Assembly: GCF_004124275.1 (NCBI RefSeq)
Contig: NZ_CP027218.1
Location: 248,001-312,000, forward strand
Direction: 5' to 3'
DNA from: Pseudomonas sp. DTU12.3
Lineage (GTDB): Bacteria > Pseudomonadota > Gammaproteobacteria > Pseudomonadales > Pseudomonadaceae
DNA length: 64,000 bases
The notes below the pieces were generated by a model. It ran no database searches, was not told the origin of the DNA, and saw only the letters and a list, made by a program, of their open reading frames with translations. A program made the position numbers and the translations under genes. Positions 20,349 to 26,893 of this stretch are shown piece by piece (positions within the stretch are counted from its first letter, which is position 1; the number at the start of each line of letters is the position of its first letter).

Positions 20349-21116
20349 ATGGAATGGCTGACCAACCCCGAAATCTGGGTTGCCTTCTTCACCCTGACCG
20401 CCCTGGAAATCGTCCTCGGCATCGATAACATCATCATGATTTCGATCCTGGTCAGCCGCATGCCCAAACACATGCAGCAGCGCACCCGGATCTTCGGTCT
20501 TGGCCTGGCCATGATCACCCGCATCCTGTTGCTGCTGTCGATCACTTGGGTCATGCGCCTCACCGCCGACCTGTTCGAAGTGTTCGGCCAGGGCATTTCC
20601 GGCCGCGACCTGATCCTGTTCTTCGGTGGTCTGTTCCTGCTGTGGAAGAGCTCGCAAGAGATGTACCACGCACTGGAAGGTGAAGACGAAAGCGATGACA
20701 CCCCCGGCGGCAAGGGCGGCAACTTCCTCTACACGATCATCCAGATCGCGATCATCGACATCGTCTTCTCGCTGGATTCGGTGATCACCGCTGTCGGCAT
20801 GGTTTCCCACGTGCCAGTGATGGTCGCGGCGATTGTCGTGGCAGTGCTGGTGATGATGCTGGCATCGGGCAAGATCAGCGAGTTCATCGACAAGCACCCG
20901 TCGCTGAAAATGCTCGCGCTGTCGTTCCTGCTGGTGGTCGGTACCGTGCTGATTGCCGAGTCGTTCGACGTGCATGTGCCGAAAGGCTACGTCTACTTCG
21001 CCATGGGCTTCTCGCTGGCGGTCGAGGCGATCAACATCAAACTGCGCGGCGCGATGGCCCGCAAGAAGAAACAGCAAGACCCGGTGAAACTGCGCAAGGA
21101 CGTGCCGGGCCAGTAA
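20349..21116 (+). CDS. TerC family integral membrane protein
   Basis: A 255-residue protein with about seven transmembrane segments. The family signature appears as ALEIVLGIDNIIMISILVSR (residues 17-36) and again, as an internal repeat, near IIDIVFSLDSVITAVGMV (residues about 136-153). The acidic residues in these repeats are thought to take part in metal (manganese) transport. The name comes from tellurite resistance, but related proteins export Mn. No ter operon is nearby. Two REP doublets follow. Confidence 0.92.
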   Translation: MEWLTNPEIWVAFFTLTALEIVLGIDNIIMISILVSRMPKHMQQRTRIFGLGLAMITRILLLLSITWVMRLTADLFEVFGQGISGRDLILFFGGLFLLWKSSQEMYHALEGEDESDDTPGGKGGNFLYTIIQIAIIDIVFSLDSVITAVGMVSHVPVMVAAIVVAVLVMMLASGKISEFIDKHPSLKMLALSFLLVVGTVLIAESFDVHVPKGYVYFAMGFSLAVEAINIKLRGAMARKKKQQDPVKLRKDVPGQ

Positions 21117-21146
21117 CCCGATAGTCCGCTAACAACGCAACACCCC

Positions 21147-21236
21147 TGTGGGAGCGGGCTTGCTCGCGAAAGCGTCGTGTCAGTCGACAGAAATGTTGGC
21201 TAACCCACCGCATTCGCGAGCAAGCCCGCTCCCACA
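21147..21236. repeat. REP doublet, GGGAGCGGGCTTGCTCGCGA class
   Basis: Arms at 21147-21170 and 21213-21236, with an intervening spacer containing GACAGAAATGTTGGCTAACC. It lies between terC and the DUF6124 gene and is directly followed by a second doublet of a different class. Confidence 0.9.
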
Positions 21237-21278
21237 TTTGTTCAGGTGCACTGAATAACCTGGGTCAGCCAAAAGACC

Positions 21279-21368
21279 TGTAGGAGTGAGCCTGCTCGCG
21301 ATTGCGGTTTCTCAGTCAACATCAATGTTGAAGCTGACGGCCGCATCGCGAGCAGGCTCACTCCTACA
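21279..21368. repeat. REP doublet, GGAGTGAGCCTGCTCGCGA class
   Basis: Arms TGTAGGAGTGAGCCTGCTCG (21279) and complement (21345-21368) around a spacer with CAACATCAATGTTG. The arm sequence differs from its neighbour at 21147, so two REP subfamilies sit 43 bases apart, just after the DUF6124 stop codon (minus strand). Confidence 0.88.
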
Positions 21369-21381
21369 TTTGTTTCTGCGT

Positions 21382-21747
21382 TCAGGCAGGCGGAACGAGG
21401 TTGTCGAGGACGCGGTTGACGGCCAGCTCACCCAGCATGATTACCTGCGCAATCCCCAGCAACGAATTGCGCTGCGGCCCGTCGATGAATCCGGCCAGAT
21501 CACTGGCCATGATGCTCGCCGACGCCAGTGATTCGCATGCATGCACCAACAGGGTTTCGTTATCCACGGCGGGATCGATGAAAAAAATGCTGCTGGGTTT
21601 GCGTGGTGCGCCGGGGTCTTGTTTGAGACCGGGGCAGAGATAGAAGTCGAGGGCGCGGTCGGCGGCTTCTTTCATGCGCAGTGCTTCGACGGCGGGGTCG
21701 TGCGGTGCCGGATCGATGTCCGGGGGATCTGGCGTGATCTTTGTCAT
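21382..21747 (-). CDS. DUF6124 family protein
   Basis: A 121-residue, soluble, acidic protein of a small family common in Pseudomonas. It opens with a proline-rich, acidic N terminus (MTKITPDPPDIDPAPHD), then the core A-L-RMKEAADRALDFYL, and VDNETLLVHACESLASAS near residues 65-82. No signal peptide or membrane segment is seen. I start at the ATG at 21747; the frame stays open upstream to 22071, but that stretch looks like a conserved leader. The function is unknown. Family assignment is from memory of similar Pseudomonas sequences. Confidence 0.75.
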   Translation of the reverse strand: MTKITPDPPDIDPAPHDPAVEALRMKEAADRALDFYLCPGLKQDPGAPRKPSSIFFIDPAVDNETLLVHACESLASASIMASDLAGFIDGPQRNSLLGIAQVIMLGELAVNRVLDNLVPPA

Positions 21748-22115
21748 TGGCTCTAACCTCTTTGAAGAGTGAGGCTGCAAACCGCTCGCGACTAAACGAA
21801 TGGGAGGCAGCTGTACGCAGGTTAGTCGACCGATGAGCCACGAAATCGGCGCGCCCGAAAGCGCCCTGCGCACAGCCACCATCAAGTGCAGGAATAGATA
21901 ACCTGATTGACAGAGATTTGTACGTCGTGGAACAGACGGGCGACTAAACCCGACCACTGATAAGCAGTGGCCAGCCAACGATAGAGCCCCGCCCCAAGGC
22001 GCACAAGCCGGCGGATTCTGGCGTAGCCGTAGGCAACGGCGCAAGGTTTTGTAGCCTTGCGGACGTAACACCGCATGTGCATAAACACCCTGCCCAATCC
22101 GCGTTTAACACCCTC
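21748..22115 (-). promoter_or_regulatory. Long leader of the DUF6124 gene with repeats and hairpin
   Basis: This stretch has no gene I can support but is structured. It holds two direct copies of CGACTAAAC (21789-21797 and 21941-21949), an inverted partial copy GTTAGTCG (21822-21829), and a perfect hairpin CCACTG-ATAAG-CAGTGG (21954-21970). The frame of the DUF6124 gene is open through most of it. I recall similar sequence in front of other Pseudomonas DUF6124 genes, which suggests a conserved untranslated leader. That is recollection and inference. Confidence 0.4.
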
Positions 22116-22134
22116 CAAAACATCACCACAAAAA

Positions 22135-22229
22135 CCTGTGGGAGCTGGCTTGTCAGCGATAGCGGAGTGTCAGCCAACATCAATGTCGGCAGTGCCGCCG
22201 TCATCGCTGGCAAGCCAGCTCCCACAGGG
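22135..22229. repeat. REP doublet, GTGGGAGCTGGCTTGCCAGCGAT class
   Basis: Arms at 22135-22160 and 22203-22229, with an AACATCAATGTCGG spacer. The left arm has TGTCAGCGAT in place of TGCCAGCGAT. The same class recurs at 26610-26706, so the PAAR/paralogue module is bracketed by the only two copies of this class in the window. Confidence 0.88.
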
Positions 22230-22261
22230 TTTTCAGCGCTCCAACAGTGGCACATCGCACC

Positions 22262-22289
22262 CCTTTGAAACCGGATTCAAAGGTTGACG
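22262..22289 (+). promoter_or_regulatory. Inverted repeat next to a -35-like TTGACG upstream of the PAAR gene
   Basis: Perfect 8-bp inverted repeat CCTTTGAA (22262-22269) / TTCAAAGG (22276-22283) with a six-base centre ACCGGA, immediately followed by TTGACG (22284-22289). It is about 60 bases before the PAAR start. It could be an operator for the module or a terminator-like hairpin; the sequence alone does not decide. Confidence 0.4.
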
Positions 22290-22347
22290 CACCCCGTTCC
22301 GCTCGTTAGCTTCCCCGCTCGCCTCAAACGACAAACAAGGAGTGTTC

Positions 22348-22845
22348 ATGTCTGGAAAACCCGCCGCTCGCGTCACCGACCCGACCACCTGCCCCATTCC
22401 CGGCCACGGCACCAACCCGATTGCCAGCGGTTCCGGCGACGTCTTCTTCAACGGCCTCGCCGCCGCCCGACTGGGCGACACCTGCACCTGCGGCCAAGCC
22501 CTCAATGGCGCGTTCTCTGCCACAGTGTTCATCAACGGCAAAAACGCCATGACCCTCGATAGCACCGCCAGCCATGGCGGCGTCGTGGTCGGCGGCTCCG
22601 GTGACGTCATCATCGGCAGCTCGCACACGCCCGCGCCGTTCATTCCGCCGATGCCGATCGTTGGCCAGCCGCTGATTGAATTCAAAGCCGTCAGCGCCGG
22701 CAACGGCGAACCCATCGCCGCACAAGGCTACGAAATCGAAACCGCCGAAGGTCGCATCGTCAAAGGCCAGACCAACGAAAAAGGCATGACCCAAAGCGTC
22801 GCCACGCGCCAGCCGGACCTGGCTATCGTGCGCTGGACAGCCTGA
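22348..22845 (+). CDS. PAAR-domain protein with C-terminal beta-domain extension
   Basis: A 165-residue protein. Residues 1 to about 95 form a PAAR domain (MSGKPAARVTDPTTCP..., CPIPGHGTNPI, GDTCTCG, GGVVVGGSGDVIIG), the metal-tipped spike that caps the VgrG needle of type VI secretion. After a proline-rich linker (HTPAPFIPPMP) a 60-residue segment resembles a small transthyretin-like fold (GYEIETAEGRIVKGQTNEKG). A GTG two codons earlier is possible, but AAGGA at 22337-22341 is best spaced for the ATG at 22348. The effector gene follows 16 bases later, pointing to a secreted effector module. No other T6SS genes are present. Confidence 0.9.
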   Translation: MSGKPAARVTDPTTCPIPGHGTNPIASGSGDVFFNGLAAARLGDTCTCGQALNGAFSATVFINGKNAMTLDSTASHGGVVVGGSGDVIIGSSHTPAPFIPPMPIVGQPLIEFKAVSAGNGEPIAAQGYEIETAEGRIVKGQTNEKGMTQSVATRQPDLAIVRWTA

Positions 22846-22861
22846 CCTTCAAGGAAGAACC

Positions 22862-23164
22862 ATGACCGGACAATGCATCGCTCCAGACGACCTGGATATG
22901 AAAAAACTCTGGGACAGCACCTGCAAACGCGAAACCAACACCGCCGGCCCCAACCCGAAAACCCGCGTCGAAGTCCCGCTACTGACCTGCAACTGCCTGT
23001 GGCGCCGCTTCCAGAAAGAAGCCGAAGACTGGGTCGCCCCCGGCGGCGTCCTCATCGCCGACCCCCAGGCCCGCAACCGCAAAATCAACGCTGCCTACGC
23101 GCAGCTGTGGCTGGCGGATAACCGCTTTCAGTGGGCGGGGTTGGCGGCGTTTGCTTCGAAGTAG
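22862..23164 (+). CDS. N-terminal part of a DUF2515-like putative effector, ended by an in-frame TAG
   Basis: One hundred residues with a good ribosome-binding site (AAGGAAG) and high-GC codon use. The C-terminal part, N-R-K-I-N-AAYAQLWLA...FQWAGLAAFAS, resembles the start of DUF2515 proteins. Translation stops at TAG 23162-23164. The next frame continues without a gap or frame change as VGCGLVHAATLDQRIEAEKKAY, exactly where the domain would go on. A CAG (Gln) to TAG change would explain it. I therefore read this as the front part of a 380-residue gene (22862-24004) broken by a nonsense mutation. DUF2515 membership is tentative. Confidence 0.65.
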   Translation: MTGQCIAPDDLDMKKLWDSTCKRETNTAGPNPKTRVEVPLLTCNCLWRRFQKEAEDWVAPGGVLIADPQARNRKINAAYAQLWLADNRFQWAGLAAFASK

Positions 23165-24004
23165 GTGGGGTGTGGGCTCGTGCATGCGGCCACTCTCGAC
23201 CAGCGAATCGAAGCGGAAAAGAAGGCTTACCGAACCCTTAAAGACAGCCAACCCAAGGATTTGTATGAGCGCATAGTGGTGAACAGATTGCGCTCTGACC
23301 CTGAGCTGTGGCGGCAGTGGGATGAGGCCAAGCAACAGAACCCGGTTCCTTTGGCGAGTGATCCTTTGTCTGGCGATGCGATTGCTTTACTTCAAGAGGA
23401 GTTGCAATACGTTCACGAAATGCTGGCGCTTGGGAACACGGCTCTTTTTCTAGATGTTTATCCTTTGCACCGATTTTTTATGGTGCGCGGCCAGCAGGAG
23501 CTGGAAAGGTGCCTTGCTGATAGAAACAGCTTAAAAAATGAAGTGCTTTGGCCGATTGCGGATAAAGTCGAATTCGGGATGTACCGCACTGAAGTTTCCG
23601 AAACGTTCAAGGCAATCGAAGCTGGGGATATTGCTGCAAGCGTGGAGCTCATGGCTGCTCATGAGCGACTGAATATCCTGCAGCCCGCAATGTATGACGT
23701 GACTCATTTTGCGCTGCTGATGCAGGGCACCCAAGCGGGTGACGTTGTATCCGTGGTGACCGGATTATTCACCGGTATTTCTGAACAGATTCAGCTAACT
23801 CTCGCTAGCCAATGCAAAGCACCAGGCAATCAGCAGGTAACGTTTGGGCGCAACCCGCTAGCTAATCTTGCGGACAAAGATCAACGTATGGCGTTTGTGC
23901 TTCGAGCCGCGACGCAATTTAATCTTTTGCTTAAAGACCCGGCTACTCGGTCCCAGCTCGAGCAATCAATTAAAGAGATTTCAGTCGGTGGCGGTGTCAA
24001 ATAA
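23165..24004 (+). CDS. C-terminal part of the DUF2515-like putative effector (possible pseudogene remnant)
   Basis: In the same frame as the preceding 100 codons, directly after the TAG. A GTG codon follows the stop at once, so separate translation is possible, but there is no convincing ribosome-binding site at usual spacing. The 280 codons are mostly helical and soluble, with ALGNTALFLDVYPLHRFFMV near residue 92, a segment that resembles DUF2515 proteins, and an acidic C terminus. No catalytic motif is recognised. Its stop TAA overlaps the next start by one base (TAATG), coupling it to the downstream paralogue array. Codon use turns AT-richer within this part. Confidence 0.6.
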   Translation: MGCGLVHAATLDQRIEAEKKAYRTLKDSQPKDLYERIVVNRLRSDPELWRQWDEAKQQNPVPLASDPLSGDAIALLQEELQYVHEMLALGNTALFLDVYPLHRFFMVRGQQELERCLADRNSLKNEVLWPIADKVEFGMYRTEVSETFKAIEAGDIAASVELMAAHERLNILQPAMYDVTHFALLMQGTQAGDVVSVVTGLFTGISEQIQLTLASQCKAPGNQQVTFGRNPLANLADKDQRMAFVLRAATQFNLLLKDPATRSQLEQSIKEISVGGGVK

Positions 24005-24636
24005 TGACTTTCAAAAAGTACATCTTGGCCCTACTGGTAGGCGTCATCGCAGTAACTGCTTATGCCGTCAATTTGAATAGAAGCATGGATGTGCTCAGCG
24101 TCCATGTAGGCAAGCCATACGAGCAGGTCGTAAAAGATTCAACTTTTGCCGTCGACTCGAAGACAGCCATTTATCCGGGTCCCCCCCCGCATCCTAGTTC
24201 GACCTGGATCAGCGATCCCGTTGTCGTTCAATTTGACGATCCTATTCATGGCTTCACCTTGCCACCTACCAAGTTCGGTGCAGTGACATACCGGAACAGC
24301 AAAGTAGCAACCGTGACTACTTCACCGATGCTTGAAACCCTACCGTTTGAAGAGCTGGTGCCTCTTTTGGAGAGGCTTCAGCTCATGCTGAAAGCAGCAG
24401 GATGGGCGCCGCGTGACGCCGATAAACATGCTTGGGTGCAAGTACCAAGTGATGGCGAAAGAAGTGCGCTGCAAAGCAAGCTGTTCGATCAGGTCGTCAT
24501 CGTGCTGCTACAGATCCCTCACAAATACACCCTGGCGCTAAACCTCAAATGCTACGTTCGCTGCGACGAGCGCGATCCAGACACCGCAAGGTATTTGATC
24601 GATGTCAGTATTGGTTCGGATAACTACAACAGGTGA
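24004..24636 (+). CDS. Membrane-anchored immunity-like paralogue 1 (type A)
   Basis: A 210-residue protein with an uncleaved signal-anchor or signal peptide (KKYILALLVGVIAVTAYAV, residues 4-22) and a periplasmic domain. Motifs shared with the next three genes are VHVGKPYEQVVKDSTF, STWIS-P, FDDP-HGF-LPPT, TSPMLETLPFE, KLFDQ, and CYVRCDER with two cysteines that could form a disulfide. Start overlaps the effector stop (TAATG). It contains a run of eight C at 24181-24188. Position after a PAAR/effector pair and tandem paralogy suggest an immunity protein; this is inference. I do not recognise the family by name. Confidence 0.7.
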   Translation: MTFKKYILALLVGVIAVTAYAVNLNRSMDVLSVHVGKPYEQVVKDSTFAVDSKTAIYPGPPPHPSSTWISDPVVVQFDDPIHGFTLPPTKFGAVTYRNSKVATVTTSPMLETLPFEELVPLLERLQLMLKAAGWAPRDADKHAWVQVPSDGERSALQSKLFDQVVIVLLQIPHKYTLALNLKCYVRCDERDPDTARYLIDVSIGSDNYNR

Positions 24637-25274
24637 TGTCTCGCATCACGGAATGGCGCTGCTATGGGCGATGGCCGGCACTTTTCCTGCTGTACATCGG
24701 CCTGACGTCTTTTCACTATCCGCTGGATTTTCTGGTCGTTCACATCGGCAAGCCTTACGAAAGCGTTGTGCAAGACTCGACGTTTCCTGTGACATGGAAA
24801 ACGGCTGTTTACCCAAGTGATCCACCTCACCCAAGTTCGACTTGGATCAGTAGCCCAGTGATCATCACTTTCGATGACGAACAACATGGGTTCACGTTGC
24901 CCGTCACAAAATTCGGTGCGATTGGCTGGTCTGACTTCAAAGCCATCACTCTTTCTACGTCACCAATGCTGGAGACGTTGCCGTTCGAGCAAGCAGTGAA
25001 TCTGCTGGGAGAGCTGCAGCAGATGTTCAAAAAGGCAGGTTGGTCGCCAGAAGCTGTTGAAGGGAATGATTGGCTAAAGACTCAAACCCAAGAAGACAAG
25101 GTGCGTCTTCAGGCCAAGCTTTTTGATCAAATGGACGGTGTCATTCTGTTGATCCCAAACAAATACAGCCTGTTCCTCCACATCAAGTGCTATGCACGGT
25201 GCGATGAGCGGAATCCGGAGACGGCGAAATATTTGATTGATGTAGGTTTTGGTGAAGATCATTTCAGTGATTGA
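24636..25274 (+). CDS. Membrane-anchored immunity-like paralogue 2 (type B)
   Basis: A 212-residue paralogue. The ATG at 24636 overlaps the previous stop (TGATG), so the genes are translationally coupled; a GTG one codon earlier is also in frame. A transmembrane segment at residues about 11-25 (WPALFLLYIGLTSFHYPL) is followed by the shared domain: HIGKPYESVVQDSTFPV, STWISSPV, FDDEQHGFTLP, TSPMLETLPFE, KLFDQ and CYARCDERNP. It is most similar to paralogue 4 (LTSFHYP in the anchor, PSDPP, and HIKCYARCDERN...DHFSD at the end). Predicted location: inner membrane facing the periplasm. The role is inferred from context only. Confidence 0.7.
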   Translation: MSRITEWRCYGRWPALFLLYIGLTSFHYPLDFLVVHIGKPYESVVQDSTFPVTWKTAVYPSDPPHPSSTWISSPVIITFDDEQHGFTLPVTKFGAIGWSDFKAITLSTSPMLETLPFEQAVNLLGELQQMFKKAGWSPEAVEGNDWLKTQTQEDKVRLQAKLFDQMDGVILLIPNKYSLFLHIKCYARCDERNPETAKYLIDVGFGEDHFSD

Positions 25275-25953
25275 TCGTTTTACATCGTCTCGTAGGAAAT
25301 CAACGACCTTGGCAGGTAAGCATTGGGTGTCGATGGGCGCCGCTACGATTTTGCTGGTTGGTGTTATGGCGTGGCCATTGGGCGCCAAGACCCTATCCGT
25401 TCATATCGGAAAACCCTACGAACTGGTCATTAAGGATTCAACCTTCCCGGTCGAGGATAAAACGGCGATCTATCCTGGTGATCCTAATGACCCGAAGGAT
25501 CCCGCGCGTCCTGGCTCTACATGGATTAGCAGCCCGACCATCATTGAGTTTGATGATCCTGTTAATGGCTTCAAACTTCCCCCGACTGTATTCGGCGCTG
25601 TGACGTATGCAAGCCAGAAAGTCTCGACACTGACGACCTCGCCGATGATAGAAACTTTGCCGTTCGCAGAAGCTCTGGATCGATTGGTTGTTACTCAAAG
25701 CAACCTCAAATCGCGAGGATGGAAGCTTGAGCCTCTGGAAAAAAACGACTGGTTCAATCTTGACTCCGTTCCGGAGCGTGAGCGGCTACGGGCGAAACTA
25801 TTTGATCAAGCAGTTGGCATTGATTTGTACGTACCGGGAAAGTACAGCTTGCTGCTCTTGATCAAATGCTACGCAAGCTGTGACAAGCAAGATCCGACGA
25901 CGGCGAAATATCTGATTGATGTCAGTGTGGGTCGGGATCGAAGCGGAGCATGA
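25252..25953 (+). CDS. Membrane-anchored immunity-like paralogue 3 (type A)
   Basis: A protein of about 233 residues if it starts at the GTG at 25252, overlapping the previous gene by 23 bases. A TTG one codon earlier and an ATG at 25333 are alternatives; the last would start directly at the hydrophobic segment MGAATILLVGVMAWPLGA. The core matches paralogue 1 best (LSVHIGKPYE, TAIYPG, LPPT-FGAVTY, YLIDVSVG). It has a small insertion, DPNDPKDPARPG, before STWISSP. The C-terminal CYASCDKQ keeps the two cysteines. It is the third gene of the ABAB array. Confidence 0.65.
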   Translation: MKIISVIDRFTSSRRKSTTLAGKHWVSMGAATILLVGVMAWPLGAKTLSVHIGKPYELVIKDSTFPVEDKTAIYPGDPNDPKDPARPGSTWISSPTIIEFDDPVNGFKLPPTVFGAVTYASQKVSTLTTSPMIETLPFAEALDRLVVTQSNLKSRGWKLEPLEKNDWFNLDSVPERERLRAKLFDQAVGIDLYVPGKYSLLLLIKCYASCDKQDPTTAKYLIDVSVGRDRSGA

Positions 25954-26591
25954 GTAATCGGTACAAGTGGCGCAGTCGATACTGGCGCACAGCAGCGTTT
26001 TTCGCGCTGTATGTATGCCTGACGTCTTTCCACTATCCGATGGGTGTTCTGGTCGTTCGCATCGGCAAGCCATATGCCGAGGTCGTCAAAGACTCCAGTT
26101 TTCCTGTTGAGCAGAAAACAGCCATGGACCCAAGTGACCCGCCCAAGGTCGACTCAACCTGGATTAGCAGTCCGGTCGTGATCACTTTTGATGACCCTGA
26201 ACATGGCTTCACTTTGCCCAAAACCATCTACGGGGCGGTGGGCTACACCAGAGGGAAAGTAGACGGCATAACCACGTCTCCAATGGTTGAAACGCTTCCC
26301 TTCGATCAGACGGTGAAGCTTTTGAATGATCTGCAATTGATGTTCAGGGATGCCCTCTGGATTCCTGAACCCGTTGAGGGCAATGATTGGATCAAAGTGC
26401 AAAGCGATGATGAAAAGCGACAGCTACAAGCGAAGCTTTTTGATCAGGCGGATGGGGTCATTCTGCTGGTTCCGCACAAATACAGCCTGTTGATGCACAT
26501 CAAGTGCTATGCGCGTTGCGATGAGCGGAATGTGGATACGGCCAGGTATTTAATTGACGTAGGCCTGAGCAGGGATCATTTCAGCGATTGA
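25950..26591 (+). CDS. Membrane-anchored immunity-like paralogue 4 (type B)
   Basis: A 213-residue paralogue whose ATG overlaps the preceding stop by four bases (ATGA). The anchor segment (AAFFALYVCLTSFHYPMG) and the C terminus (HIKCYARCDERNVDTARYLI, then DHFSD) closely match paralogue 2. A small change, WIPEP for GWSPE, and PSDPPKVDSTW show divergence since duplication. It is the last gene of the array, with a REP doublet 19 bases downstream. Confidence 0.7.
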   Translation: MSNRYKWRSRYWRTAAFFALYVCLTSFHYPMGVLVVRIGKPYAEVVKDSSFPVEQKTAMDPSDPPKVDSTWISSPVVITFDDPEHGFTLPKTIYGAVGYTRGKVDGITTSPMVETLPFDQTVKLLNDLQLMFRDALWIPEPVEGNDWIKVQSDDEKRQLQAKLFDQADGVILLVPHKYSLLMHIKCYARCDERNVDTARYLIDVGLSRDHFSD

Positions 26592-26893
26592 TTCAGCCGC
26601 ACCCGCAAACCCTGTGGGAGCTGGCTTGCCAGCGATGGCGGCGTGTCAGGCAACATCAATGTTGGTAGTGCCGCCCTCATCGCTGGCAAGCCAGCTCCCA
26701 TAGGGATTTGCGGTGATTGTGGAAGGGGATGGATGAAGTGCTTTTCATGACACTTTTGTTTCAATCCACACTTTAGCTGTGCAATGCTGGCGCCCAGACC
26801 GTTAGCCGACTACAGCTTAAGTATCAAAAACGTAGAAACCGCGCGGTACCGTCCACTTGCCCCTCTGGGGCACTGCTATTACAGGGGGTCTGC
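26592..26893. other. REP doublet plus promoter region of the Na/Pi cotransporter
   Basis: About 300 bases without a gene. A REP doublet of the GTGGGAGCTGGCTTGCCAGCGAT class occupies 26610-26706, with an AACATCAATGTTGG spacer. The rest (26707-26893) precedes the cotransporter gene and shows nothing beyond a small GGGGCAAGTGG-type inverted segment near 26865. Confidence 0.75.

Noticed and set aside
21147..21368. CRISPR-like array from the repeated GC-rich units after terC
   Set aside because: Units are inverted pairs of two REP classes, not evenly spaced direct repeats with unique spacers, and no cas genes are near.
21882..22118. 78-codon minus-strand frame in the DUF6124 leader
   Set aside because: It has no good start context and overlaps repeats and a hairpin; I treat the stretch as leader sequence.
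22075..22287. Short plus-strand frames between the DUF6124 leader and the PAAR gene
   Set aside because: They run through a REP doublet and have no ribosome-binding site or recognisable product.
23165..24004. Independent lipoprotein starting MGCGL at the GTG after the TAG
   Set aside because: The GC cysteine lacks a preceding hydrophobic signal segment, so it is not a lipobox; continuation of the upstream frame explains it better.
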